NCBI GenBank assembly: GCA_963809875.1
Contig: CAWELC010000005.1
Span: 868,001 to 932,000 of the forward strand
DNA: 64,000 bases
Direction: 5' to 3'
Source of the DNA: JAFGAS01 sp963809875
GTDB taxonomy: Bacteria > Desulfobacterota > Zymogenia > Zymogenales > Zymogenaceae
Of this stretch, positions 52,434-62,753 are shown one piece after another. Within the stretch, counting starts at the first letter, position 1. Every line of letters starts with the position of its first letter. The position numbers and the translations under genes were made by a program. Below the pieces are notes generated by a model that made no database searches, had not been told where the DNA came from, and worked only from the letters and a program-made list of their open reading frames with translations.

Positions 52434-55400
52434 ATGGAAGTTACCAGACGTGCTTTTCTTAAGTTAACCGGCGCAACGGTCTTCGTGGGAGGTCTCGGCC
52501 TGAATATCGCCTCGGTCAGGGCGGAGGCGCTCCCCCTGAAGATCCTGTACGCGACGGAGACGACCACTATCTGCCCCTATTGTGCCGTGGGCTGCGGGAT
52601 CATCGTTCATACCCGCAACGGCGAGGTGATCAACACCGAGGGCGATCCGGATCATCCCATCAACGAGGGTTCTCTCTGTCCGAAGGGCGGTTCGTTGTAT
52701 CAGGTGGCGGTCAATGACGCCCGGCTGAAAAAGCCGCTCTACCGCGCCCCCGGCTCGGATAAATGGGAAGAGGTAACCTGGGAGTGGGCGGTGGACGAGA
52801 TCTCCAAGAGGATCGTCAAGACACGCAACGAGACCTTCACCCGTACCAACGACAAGGGTCAGACGGTCAACCGCACGACTGCGATCGCCTCGGTCGGCAG
52901 CGCCGCCATGGATAACGAAGAGTGTTATGTCTATCAAAAATTCCTGAGGGGGTTAGGCTTGGTGTATATCGAACACCAGGCCCGTATCTGACACAGCGCA
53001 ACGGTAGCGGCTCTGGCAGAGTCGTTCGGTAGAGGCGCGATGACCAATCACTGGATCGATCTTAAGAACAGTGACGTCATTCTTGTTATGGGCAGCAATG
53101 CCGCTTCAAACCACCCCATTTCCTTCAAATGGGTACAGCGGGCTATCGACAACGGCGCGGTCCTCATCAGCGTCGACCCGCGGTTTACCCAGACTTCGGC
53201 AAAGGCCCACATCTACGCCCCCATGCGGTCGGGCACGGACATCGCCTTCCTGGGCGGTATGATCAAGTATATCCTCGAGAAGAAGCTCTTCTTCGAGGAA
53301 TATGTCAAGGAATACACCAACGCGTCCTTCATCGTTAATCCGGCCTTCAAGTTGGCTGCGGAAAACGGAGGCGTCTTTTCAGGACTCAGCGAAACTCCCG
53401 CGGGAGGCAAGTACGACAAGTCGACGTGGACGTATCGTGACCGGCCCGGACGGACTTCCGGCGAAGGACCCGACGCTCACCAACCCGCGCTGCGTCTTCG
53501 GGCTCCTGAAAAAGGAATACGATCGATACAATCTGAAAGACGGTATCACAGGTCACCGGGACCCCCGAGGATAAACTTGTGGAGGTCTACGACGCCTACG
53601 CGAAGAGCGGAGCGCCCGACAAGGCCGGAACGATCTTATATGCAATGGGCTTCACGCAGCATACGGTCGGTGTTCAGAACATCCGGGCTATGTCCATGAT
53701 CCAGATGCTTCTGGGCAACATGGGCGTGGCAGGCGGCGGGGTCAACGCACTGAGGGGTGAGTCAAACGTCCAGGGCTCGACCGACTACGGCCTGCTCTAC
53801 CATATTCTCCCCGGATACTTACCGTCACCGACGTCTTCCGTGGCGACGCTGGCGGCGTATAATCAGGCCAGGGTTGCAGCGGCAAAGACGTCCAATCCTT
53901 TGAGTGCGAGCTGGGCCGTGAACTATCCGAAGTACATGGTCAGTCTTTTGCGCGCACACTACGGCACCAACGCCACGCCGGAAGAGGCCTACGGTTACCT
54001 CCCGAAGCCTGATGACGGCGTTAACTACTCGTGGCTGCAGATATGGGACGCCGCCTACAAGGGTAAGCTGAAAGGGGTGTTCGCCTGGGGTCAGAACCCG
54101 GCGTGCTCCGGGGCCCACGCAAACAAGGTCCGAAAGGGCCTGGGCAAGCTCGAGTGGCTCGTGAACGTCAACCTCTTCGACAACGAGACCGGCTCCTTCT
54201 GGCGCGGCCCGGGGATGAACCCCGCCGAGATCAAGACCGAGGTCTTTATGCTCCCCTGCGCGGCATCTCTCGAGAAAGAGGGAAGCATCTCCAACTCCGG
54301 CCGATGGATGCAGTGGCGTTACAAGGCGGTGAACCCGCCCGGGGAGGCGCTGCCTGACGGGGACATCATCTCCGAGCTCTTCTTCAAGGTCAGGGACCTC
54401 ATGGAGAAAGAGAAGAGCGTTCTCAAGGAAGCCTATACCAAGCTTACCTGGGATTGCGGTCCGAAGGACTTTATGGGCAAGATGAAGGCCTTTGACGCCA
54501 ACTTCGTTGCCAAGGATATCAACGGGTACTTCCTCGCCGATAAGGTCATCGAGGGCAAGGAGTACAAGAAAGGCGATCTTGTCCCCTCATTCGCGATGCT
54601 CCAGGACGACGGCTCCACGTCCAGCGGATGCTGGATCTACTCCCAGTCGTACAACGGCGACGGCAACAACGCCGCCCGCAGGGACAACAAGGACACTTCT
54701 GGAATCGGCCTCTTTCCGAAATGGGCGTGGGCATGGCCGGTCAACCGGAGGATCATCTATAATCGGGCGGCCGTCGACCCCAAGGGCAAACCGTGGGCGA
54801 AGACCAAGCCGGTCATCCGCTGGGTCGGGCGATAAGTGGGTAGGGGACGTTCCGGACGGGAAGTATCCTCCGCTCGAGAATGCCGACGGCTCACGAAACC
54901 CCGAGGGAAAGCTCCCCTTCATTATGCAGAAGGAAGGCGTAGCATCGGTATTCGGCCCCGGTCTTGCCGACGGCCCGTTCCCGGTGCACTATGAGCCCAT
55001 CGAATGCCCGGTGGAGACAAATCTCCTCAACCCAAACAGCTCATCAATCCGGTCGTCCGTCGTTACGACAGGCCGGAGATCGGCAGTGACGTCGACGTCC
55101 TTGCAAAAGTCTGCGATCCGAGATACCCGTTTCTGGCCACTACGTACCGCGTTACCGAACACTGGCAGACCGGGCTTATGACGCGCTGGCAGCCCTGGCT
55201 GGCCGAAATGCAGCCGTCCAACTTCGTGGAGATGAGCGAGGAGCTTGCGGACATGAAGGAGATCGATAACGGAGATCAAGTGAAGGTCTCATCGGCCAGG
55301 GGCGAGATTATGGCGGTGGCTATCGTTACCAAGCGATTCAAGCCGTTTAAGACTCGGCGAAAATATGGAGATCCATCAGGTCGGACTTCCGTGGCACTTC

Positions 55401-55581
55401 GGGTGGAGAACCACCGAAGAGGGGCAGAGCAACGACCCCTGCGGTACCCAAACCCGAGGTCTACACCTTCGGCGACTCGGCCAATCTGCTCACCTCGACT
55501 ATCGGGGATCCCAACACCTCAATTCCCGAGAGCAAGGCCTTCCTGGTTAACATTGAAAAGGTGAAAGGAGGGTGGCTATGA
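52434..55581 (+). CDS. fdhA: Formate dehydrogenase major subunit, selenocysteine-containing (six frameshifts)
   Basis: About 1047 residues. A twin-arginine signal (TRRAFLKLTG) starts the protein, so it is exported folded. The N-terminal [4Fe-4S] site has Cys47, 50, 54 and 82. The in-frame TGA at 52989-52991 is read as selenocysteine 186: the flanks (HQAR-I-U-H-S-AT, then FGRGAMTNHW) match FdnG-type enzymes at the Sec ligand of Mo/W. Frame changes lie near 53441, 53551, 54833, 55022 (a deletion), 55350 and 55447. The bis-MGD-binding domains continue to the C-terminal 'TTYRVTEHWQTG' and 'GLPWHFGW' blocks. It oxidises formate in the periplasm. The stop overlaps fdhB. Confidence 0.92.
52989..53026 (+). 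promoter_or_regulatory. Selenocysteine UGA with SECIS-like hairpin
   Basis: TGA at 52989-52991 is followed after 14 bases by an eight-bp stem AGCGGCTC (53006-53013) / GAGTCGTT (53019-53026) with a five-base loop TGGCA. Distance and apical G in the loop are those expected of a bacterial SECIS bound by SelB. Confidence 0.8.
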
Positions 55582-56387
55582 TGGCAACGACAAAGATAAA
55601 AGAAGAGATGGTCAAACTGATTGACCTCTCCAAGTGCACGGGATGTCGCGGTTGTCAGGTTGCCTGCAAGAACTGGAATTCACAGCCGGCAAGCCCAGAC
55701 GAAGAATACGGGGAAGCTACCAGAATCCGCCCGATCTTCAGCACAACACCTGGACGCTTATCCGTTTCCAGGAGCGCGAGAAGGATGACGGAAGCCTTCG
55801 AATGGATCTTTCGTAAGGACGGATGTTTTCACTGCACCGACGCCTCCTGCGTGCGGGTATGCCCCTCCGGGGCCCTTACGTACGGGGAGAAGGGGGCGGT
55901 CAGGCTCAATCAGGATCTCTGCATCGGCTGCAAATACTGTGTCATAGCCTGTCCCTTCGGCGTACCCCGCTATGATCCGGAGACGAAGGTTACGTATAAG
56001 TGCACTCTCTGCGAGGATCGGATCACCAGTGGAATGATCCCGGCGTGCGTCAAGGCCTGCCCCACCGGATGTCTCAGCTTCGGCCTGAAAGAGCAAATGA
56101 TCGCAAAGGGAGAGCAGCGGGTGGCCCAGCTTGCTGAAAAGGGTCTCACGGCTTCCCTCTACGGCAAGGACTACGTCGAGGGAACGCACGTCATGTACGT
56201 GTTGACCGAACAGGAAAAGGTCTACGCGAAGCTCCCGGTCTCGCCGCACGTCCCCGTAACGGTAAAGCTCTGGAGAAACGTCGCAAAACCGCTCGGCCTG
56301 CTGTCGATCGGAGCCGTTGTCGGCGGGGCGCTCCTCCACTACATGATCAAGGGACCGAAGCATCCCAAGGAAGAGGGAGGTGAGTAG
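55578..56387 (+). CDS. fdhB: Formate dehydrogenase iron-sulfur subunit (two indels)
   Basis: About 269 residues. Four ferredoxin-type clusters: 'CTGCRGCQVAC', 'CFHCTDASCVRVCPSG', 'CIGCKYCVIACPFG' and 'CTLCEDRI...CVKACPTGC'. A C-terminal membrane helix ('LGLLSIGAVVGGALLHYMI') anchors it, as in FdnH. Between about 55711 and 55797 the frame is displaced; in the other frame the expected 'YQNPPDLQHNTWTLIRFQE' is read, so both indels are confidently placed. AGGAGG at 55565-55570 sets the start at ATG 55578, overlapping the fdhA stop. It carries electrons from FdhA to cytochrome b. Confidence 0.9.
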   Translation: MMATTKIKEEMVKLIDLSKCTGCRGCQVACKNWNSQPASPDEEYGEATRIRPIFSTTPGRLSVSRSARRMTEAFEWIFRKDGCFHCTDASCVRVCPSGALTYGEKGAVRLNQDLCIGCKYCVIACPFGVPRYDPETKVTYKCTLCEDRITSGMIPACVKACPTGCLSFGLKEQMIAKGEQRVAQLAEKGLTASLYGKDYVEGTHVMYVLTEQEKVYAKLPVSPHVPVTVKLWRNVAKPLGLLSIGAVVGGALLHYMIKGPKHPKEEGGE

Positions 56388-56388
56388 C

Positions 56389-57024
56389 ATGGCTGGGCAA
56401 AGAGTCGTCGTTGCATCGACCCCCTATGAGCGGGTAATACACTGGGTTCTGGCGGGGACGTGTCTGGCTCTCGTCTTTACGGGCCTGATTATCGCCGTCA
56501 ACTCGTTTGCGCCCCTTGCCGAAATGCTCGGTGGCTACCGGGCGGTCAAGGAATACCATCGTTTCATCGGGCTGGTCTTCACGATCGTTCTTGTCTTTGC
56601 CGTCCGGCACTGGTATAAAGAGGCGGGCTACCTTGACAAGACCGATATCGAGTGGATGAAGGCGGCAGGCGGGTATTTATGGAAGGCCAAGATCCCCGAA
56701 CCGTACAAGTACAACGCCGGCCAGAAACTCTTCTTCATCACGGTAGCTCTCTACGGCGCGGGGATGGTGGCAACGGGCCTCCTCTTGTGGTTCGGCAAGG
56801 GCCTCATCTGGGCCCCGCTGATGAGATGGACGGTGGTCTTTCACGCTTTCGGAGTCGCCGTCATGGGTGGATTTTCCATGGTGCATATCTACCTGGGTAC
56901 GATCGGCACCACCGGCAGTCTGCCCGTCATGACGGACGGCAAGGTAACGGAGGCCTGGGCAAAGACCCATATGCCCGGCTACTATCGGGAAAAGATCGTG
57001 AAGGAGCAGAAGAAGGGTAAGTAG
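56389..57024 (+). CDS. fdhC: Formate dehydrogenase cytochrome b556 subunit
   Basis: 211 residues, four membrane helices, FdnI/FdoI-like. Haem-ligand histidines are seen in 'YERVIHWVLAG', 'KEYHRFIGLVF' and 'VVFHAFGVAVMGGFSMVHIYLG'. The 'YNAGQKLFF' loop is diagnostic of the gamma subunit. It passes electrons to the quinone pool. ATG 56389 with GGAGG eight bases upstream, two bases after fdhB stops. Confidence 0.92.
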   Translation: MAGQRVVVASTPYERVIHWVLAGTCLALVFTGLIIAVNSFAPLAEMLGGYRAVKEYHRFIGLVFTIVLVFAVRHWYKEAGYLDKTDIEWMKAAGGYLWKAKIPEPYKYNAGQKLFFITVALYGAGMVATGLLLWFGKGLIWAPLMRWTVVFHAFGVAVMGGFSMVHIYLGTIGTTGSLPVMTDGKVTEAWAKTHMPGYYREKIVKEQKKGK

Positions 57025-57055
57025 TAATCCGTTTTTGACTGGATATGCCATCGGA

Positions 57056-57084
57056 GAGGCGGCCGAAAGGCCGCCTCCATTATT
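57056..57084 (+). terminator. Terminator-like hairpin after fdhC
   Basis: Nine-bp perfect stem GAGGCGGCC / GGCCGCCTC with a GAAA tetraloop, followed by the weak tail CATTATTG. It may reduce rather than stop transcription into fdhE. Confidence 0.6.
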
Positions 57085-57101
57085 GTGGGGAAATACCGAG
57101 C

Positions 57102-57940
57102 ATGCAAGATCCGGAAATCACCGCCATCGAGCGGGCGATAGTCGATGATCCGAAGATAGAAGACTTCCTCCGAATCCTCCTTAAGCTCACCAACATCAGC
57201 GGAGGGCAGGGGAGACCGGAGGCGACGGATTTTGTCCCCGACGGGGGCAGGCTTGCCGAGGGGTTCCCCCTGGCGGATACACGCTTGCTGCCGCACGATA
57301 TGGAAAGGCTCCATGATCGGTTTTCCCGAATCGTCGGCGTTGTGCTCGAAAAGGACCCGAAGGGTACCGATGAAGTCATTCGATTTTATTCGGATCGGGA
57401 GATCTTTCCAAAGCCTCCTTACCGGAGTGCTGACCCAGGAATATCGATTCCCCGAGACCTTTACGGGCTCCGAGCCGGTCACGCTTCTTGCCGCAAACGA
57501 AACGCTCCTTCCCTTACTTATCCAGATCAGGGAGGAGGCCGAGCGAGGAAATCTGCTGGGCGAGTGGGCCGGCTCCTACTGCCCCGTGTGCGGTGCGGCC
57601 GCTCACCTCAGCCTTATCGAAGGGGATGAGGGACGACTCGTTCCTGTCGTGCAGCAGGTGTCTTACCCGATGGAAATTCCGCCGGCTGACGTGCGCCTTT
57701 TGCGGGGAGTCCAAGCCGAGAAACGTGCGCTACTTTACGGCGGAGGGCGACATCGTCCATCGGGTGTACGTCTGTGATACCTGTAAACACTATATCAAAT
57801 CCGTCGACTTGCGAGAAAAAGAGACGGTCTTTGGGCGACTCGAGGATCTTATGACTATCCGTCTCGATCTGGTTGCGAAACGGGAGGGATACGTCAGGGA
57901 CTCGGTCGATCTGGTGAGTATCCTGGCGATGGGGGAATGA
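57102..57940 (+). CDS. fdhE: Formate dehydrogenase accessory protein FdhE (two frameshifts)
   Basis: About 278 residues after +1 shifts near 57405 and 57640. Rubredoxin-like zinc ribbons in the C-terminal half: 'YCPVCGAAAHLSLIEG', then 'CSRCLTRWKFRRLTCAFCG' and 'YVCDTCKHYIKSVD'. FdhE helps maturation of TAT-exported formate dehydrogenases in the cytoplasm, which fits the signal on FdhA. Confidence 0.88.
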
Positions 57941-58522
57941 CGCCGCCAAACCATGCCGGAAAAGGACCATCCGGCCCGGCATCAATTGTCTCTGCCTCTT
58001 CTTGACAAAATCCTTGACATCATCTGCGTATTGAACTATATATATCGTTGCTTTCTCCGATCCTTTCTTCCTAAGGGTAGCGATTGGGAAGGGAACCAGC
58101 GCCCCCGGCGTTGAGTCCTCTTCCGTCTCTGCCGATGGAAAAAGGACGATAGGGCATGGATGGAAACGTCCATACCTCCCGTGTTTGGAAAGGAGAATGG
58201 CTTAGGGTCGGATGATGTAGTCGCCTCATCCTCGCCGATGTTCCGCCCGCTGCCAAGTCACATCCTTTCCACGAATTTTATCTCTCTGGAACTGTAGTCA
58301 GGGACCGCTTCCGACGATCAGGATCGTATACCCCGGTACGTGTCGGACGCGGTACGAGACCCCGACGCAGGATGCCCGAAGCGGCCCTGCGACGGTCGGT
58401 CATTGGAATTGCCCCGGTCCGGGCGATAAGAGACGGTCGGTGGGTCGACCCCGCGCCGGATCTTTCATGATAAAATAAGACATTATCTCCAGAGTCGAGC
58501 AGATCTATTAAAAGGAGGCAGT
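57941..58522. other. Long leader/intergenic region upstream of the hydrogenase operon
   Basis: After the promoter at 58014 there are about 470 non-coding bases. They hold a direct repeat GACGGTCGGT at 58391-58400 and 58432-58441, a small hairpin in 58152-58170, and a possible 19-codon leader ORF at 58156-58215 with AAGGA upstream. No known RNA family recognised. Confidence 0.45.
58014..58042 (+). promoter_or_regulatory. Promoter of the hydrogenase operon
   Basis: TTGACA at 58014-58019, 17-base spacer, TATATA at 58037-58042. A second TTGACA lies just upstream at 58002-58007. Confidence 0.7.
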
Positions 58523-59760
58523 ATGGGCGACATAAACGGCTCCGGTCATCGCCGGACGGTGGAAAAGCAGTACCGGGAACTCATGGAGTATTGCCAAGTC
58601 CATCTGGATGAGATCGAGAAGACATTGCCCGAACCAAGAGAGAGCTTAGAGGACAGTCTCGCGGCGCGGGGGATATCGCGCAGGGAATTTGTCAAGTGGA
58701 CGTCGTTTATCACGGGCGTCCTGATGCTTCCGCCGATGTTCCGTCCCGTGGTGGCGCGGGCGGCCGAAAACTTCAGCAGGCTTCCGGTGGTCTGGCTCAA
58801 TTTCGCCGAGTGCACCGGATGTACCGAGGCGTTCCTCCGGTCCTCCTACCCGAACGTCGACGATATCCTGCTGGATACCATCTCGCTGGAGTACCACGAG
58901 GTGGTGATGGCCGCTTCGGGTAAACAGGCCGAGGAAAACCTCAACAGGGCGATGGCCGATTTTGACGGGCAATATATACTCGTTATCGAGGGCGCCATCC
59001 CCGAGGGGCTGGACGGCAAGTATCTGAGAATCGGGCAGCGAGGGCAAGACCTCCAAAGAGATCGGCACGCGAAGTGGCGTCGAAGGCCGCCGCCGTCGTC
59101 TGCATCGGCGCCTGCTCTTCCTTCGGGAACATCCAGGCCGCCAAGCCCAACCCGACCGACGCCAAGAGTATCCGTGACTCCCTCGGGATCAGTACCATCA
59201 ATATCGCGGGATGCCCGCCGAACCCGGTTAACTTCACCGGGACCATCCTTCACTTCCTGATGTTCGGAGCCCTTCCCGCTACCGACTCACTCGGCAGGCC
59301 GCTGTTCGCCTACGGAAAGCGGATCCATGACTACTGCGAGCGCCGCTCCCACTATGACGCAGGGGAGTATGTCGAGGAATGGGGTGACTCCGGGGCAGCG
59401 CGGGGCTGGTGTCTCTACAAGATGGGGTGCAAAGGCCCCTACACCTACGCGAACTGCGGCAAGGTCCGCTATAATGACGGCACGTCCTGGCCCATCATGG
59501 GGGGACATGGCTGCATGGGATGCTACGAGCCCGCCTTCTGGGATACGATGGCTCCCCTCGAGAAGCCGATCTCGGATCAGGCCATCGGCGTGGAGGGTGT
59601 TGAGTCGAAGGTCAACACCGTCTTCGCGACCCTGGCGGGTCTGACGGTTGCCGGTGTCGCGGCTCACGCCGTGGCTACGGCGGTCAAGCGCCGCGAACCC
59701 GAGGAGAGAGAAGAAGAAGAAGGCAGAGAAAAAGTAGCAGGCCATCATAAAGGAGAGTGA
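58523..59760 (+). CDS. hyaA: [NiFe] hydrogenase small subunit (two frameshifts)
   Basis: About 411 residues. A twin-arginine signal (SRREFVKWTS) lies near residue 53 behind an unusually long N-terminal stretch. Cluster ligands: proximal 'ECTGCTEAF', 'CIGACSSFGNI' and 'AGCPPNP'; distal and medial 'HDYCERRSHYDAGEYV', 'CLYKMGCKGPYTYANC', 'GGHGCMGCYEP'. A C-terminal helix (TVFATLAGLTVAGVAAHAVAT) anchors it. The proximal motif has Gly, not the extra Cys of O2-tolerant enzymes. Two +1 shifts at about 59035 and 59070. AAAAGGAGG precedes ATG 58523. Oxidises H2 at the periplasmic face with HyaB. Confidence 0.92.
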
Positions 59761-59762
59761 GA

Positions 59763-61434
59763 ATGGCTCAGAGAATAATAATCGATCCGATCACCCGGAT
59801 TGAAGGACATTTACGCGTAGAGGTCGAGATGGCCGGCGATATTGTCAAAGGACGCCTGGACGACCATCACCCTCTGGCGCGGGATTGAAACCATCCTCAA
59901 GGGGAGGGACCCCCGGGACGCCGGACTCATGACCCAGCGGTTCTGCGGCGTCTGCACCTACTCCCACTATGAGGCCGCGATCCTGGCTGTGGAAGACGCC
60001 TTCAAGGTAAAGCCACCCACGAACGCCCGCATCGTGAGAAATCTCATCAACGCATCGCTCTACCTCACCGACCACATCATGCACTTCTATCACCTGCACG
60101 GTCTTGACTGGGTGGACGTCGTGTCCGCGCTGTCTGCCGACGCCAAGAAGGCCGAGGATATGGCACGCGCCTACAGCGATAATCCCTACAACTCGTCGGC
60201 CTCCCATTACCATGCGGTACAGGAGCGCCTCAAGAAGTTCGTGGAGTCGGGAAGACTCGGGCCCTTTGCAAACGGTTACTGGGGCAATCCGTCCTACAAG
60301 CTGCCGCCCGAGGCAAACCTCATCATCGTCTCGCACTATCTGGACGCCCTGGCCGTGTCGAAGGTCGGCGCCCAGATGATGGCGATCTTCGGCGCCAAGA
60401 ACCCGCACCCGCAGACCCTGGTGGCCGGCGGGATCACCTCCGTTCTGGACACCCTGGACGCCTATCGAATCGGTGAGTATCTCTTTCGTCTGAGGGAGCT
60501 CAAGAATTTCGTCGACACCGCCTACATCCCGGACGTCGTTCTGGCCGCGACCTACTACAAGGACGAGGGGCTGGCCGGGATCGGCGGCGGAGTGAAGAAC
60601 TACCTTTCGTACGGCGGAATAAACCTTGACGACGACTATCTCACGACCTTCTTCCCGGCGGGAGTCATCAAGAACCGGGACCTTGCCAGCGTCGAGAAAC
60701 TGGACGAAAACAAAATCGCCGAGGACGTAACTCACGCCTGGTACAAGGACTCGGAGCCGCTCCAGCCGTACAACGGGGTAACCGACCCCGACTATACCGA
60801 CTACGACGAAAGCGGACACGTCAAGGGCGACGGAAAGTATTCCTGGTGCAAAGCCCCCCGTTACGACGGCCTCCCCTTTGAAGTGGGGCCGCTGGCCCGG
60901 TTCATCATCGGGTATGCCAAGGGCGATCAGAAGATGAAAGACCTGGTCGACGGGACGCTGAAGGCCACGGGACTGCCGATCAAGGTCCTCTTCTCCACGC
61001 TGGGCAGGACGGCCGCGCGGGCGCTCGAGACCAAGCTCGTCGCCGACAATGCAGAGACCTGGGTAAACGAGCTGGTCGCCAATGTCAAATCGGGTGATAC
61101 CCGGACGTGGACACGCTGCGATGTTCCCGATGAGGGCGAGGGCCGCGGGATGAAAGAGGCTCCTCGGGGCTCCCTGGGTCACTGGATCAGGATCAAGGAC
61201 AAGGTCATCGAAAACTACCAGGCCGTCGTCCCCTCGACGTGGAACTGCTCACCGAGGGACGCCGGCGGCGTCAGAGGTCCGTACGAGGAAGCATTGATCG
61301 GCACCCGCCTTGCCAACGTGGACCAGCCGCTTGAAATCATCAGGACTATCCACTCTTTTGACCCGTGTATGGCCTGCGCGGTCCACATCATCGACCCGAA
61401 GACCAACGAGGTCAAGAAGTTCAAGGTCTTGTAA
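59763..61434 (+). CDS. hyaB: [NiFe] hydrogenase large subunit (one frameshift)
   Basis: About 556 residues after a +1 shift near 59852. N-terminal 'IIIDPITRIEGHLRVEVE' is diagnostic. The nickel ligands are in 'QRFCGVCTYSH' and 'DPCMACAVH'. The 15 residues after that last His (IIDPKTNEVKKFKVL) are the C-terminal extension removed by the protease encoded at 62250. It travels through TAT by piggyback on HyaA. ATG 59763 has AAAGGAGA upstream and lies two bases after hyaA. Confidence 0.93.
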
Positions 61435-61445
61435 AGGAGCCCGCC

Positions 61446-62136
61446 ATGGAAAAAAAAGATTCGGCCATGGAAAAGAGGATACCCATCAGGGAATGGACGG
61501 TACCCATCCGCGTCCACCACTGGGCCATGGCGATCTCCATCTTCTTTCTTATCGTGACCGGCGTCTACATCGCCGATCCGTACGTCGGTATCGTCCGGAG
61601 AGACGGTGCACAAATTCCTCATGGGGGATATGCGCTACTATCACATCCTCTTCGGCGTGATCCTGACGATGTTGTTCGTCTGGAGGATGTACATGGGATT
61701 TTTCACCCGTTTCCACGCCAACTGGAAGAATTTCCTCGCCTTCACGGACTGGAAGAACTTCATCAAGCAGATCAAGTTCTACCTCCTTGTGTCCAACGAG
61801 CGTCCCGAGCACGTCTATCTCTACGGGCCGCTGCAGTCGCTGGCTTACGGCGGGCTTTTCGTGATGATACTGTTGATCGTTATCACGGGTCTCATCCTCA
61901 CCGGGGCCGGTTACGACCACGGCCTCCTCGGGCTTGCGGCGTGGGTACTGACCCCCGTGAAAAACCTGATGGGGGGGCTGGCGGGGGTACGCTACTTCCA
62001 TCATATCCTGACGTGGCTCTTTGTCCTGTTCATCATCGTGCACGTCTACATGGCCTTCTGGTATGACATCGTCTTCAAGGAAGGGACCGTTTCTTCGATG
62101 ATCAACGGGGTGGTATTCAAGACGAAAGAAAACTGA
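61446..62136 (+). CDS. hyaC: Ni/Fe-hydrogenase b-type cytochrome subunit (one frameshift)
   Basis: About 229 residues after a +1 shift near 61603. Four membrane helices with haem-ligand histidines in 'VHHWAMAISIFF', 'DMRYYHILFG' and 'YFHHILTWLFVLFIIVHVYMAF'. It anchors HyaAB and reduces quinone. The start is ATG 61446 (AAAGGAG upstream), with ATG 61467 as an alternative. Confidence 0.9.
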
Positions 62137-62190
62137 GTTGGTCGATAGTATCGACGGAAAAAGGGGATAGTCCATCCCCCGGAAAGCTAA

Positions 62191-62226
62191 CAAAGTCCTC
62201 GTTTTATTGCGAGGACTTTGTTATTA
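62191..62226 (+). terminator. Rho-independent terminator after hyaC
   Basis: Eleven-bp stem CAAAGTCCTCG / CGAGGACTTTG with loop TTTTATTG and tail TTATTAT. Confidence 0.8.
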
Positions 62227-62249
62227 TGAGACCTTCCTTACTATAACGA

Positions 62250-62753
62250 ATGAACGAGAACCGAAACATCACCATACTCGGACTTGGTAACATCCTGGTC
62301 GGAGACGACGGGTTCGGGGTGCATTTCATCGCTTGGTTTGCCGAGCGCTACGCCCTGCCTGAAAACGTCTCGCTGGTGGACGGCGGTACGGCCGGCCTCG
62401 GCCTCCTGGACACCGTTACGAGCACGGGACATCTCATCGTGATCGACGCGATAAAGGTTGACGATACGCCCGGTTCTCTCTATCGATTCACGAAGGAGGA
62501 AATGACCCTTTACCTGCCGCCGCCCACGTCCGCGCACGAGGTGGAGTTTCTCGACGTCCTGGCTATGGCAGATCTGCTGGGGCAGTGTCCTCCGGTGGTT
62601 TTTCTTACCGTGGTGCCAGAGAAATATGATACAATGGAAGTAAGGATTTCCGACTTATTGGTCGAGCGGTTTTCGGACGTGGAGCGGCTGCTCTTGGAGG
62701 AGCTGGCGACCCTGTCTGTGAGGCCTGAAAGGAAGCGGGGGTGCACGAACTGA
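62250..62753 (+). CDS. hyaD: Hydrogenase maturation endopeptidase
   Basis: 167 residues of the HyaD/HybD peptidase M52 family: 'ILGLGNILVGDDGFGVHF' with the nickel-sensing Asp/Glu positions, 'LVDGGTAGLGLLDTV' (Asp), and 'HEVEFLDVLAMADLLG' (His). It clips the HyaB C-terminus after nickel insertion. It follows the terminator but precedes the hyp genes; the end overlaps hypA by 13 bases. Confidence 0.9.
   Translation: MNENRNITILGLGNILVGDDGFGVHFIAWFAERYALPENVSLVDGGTAGLGLLDTVTSTGHLIVIDAIKVDDTPGSLYRFTKEEMTLYLPPPTSAHEVEFLDVLAMADLLGQCPPVVFLTVVPEKYDTMEVRISDLLVERFSDVERLLLEELATLSVRPERKRGCTN

Noticed and set aside
59845..61182. 445-codon minus-strand reading frame
   Set aside because: Antisense to the hydrogenase large subunit, whose motifs are unmistakable.
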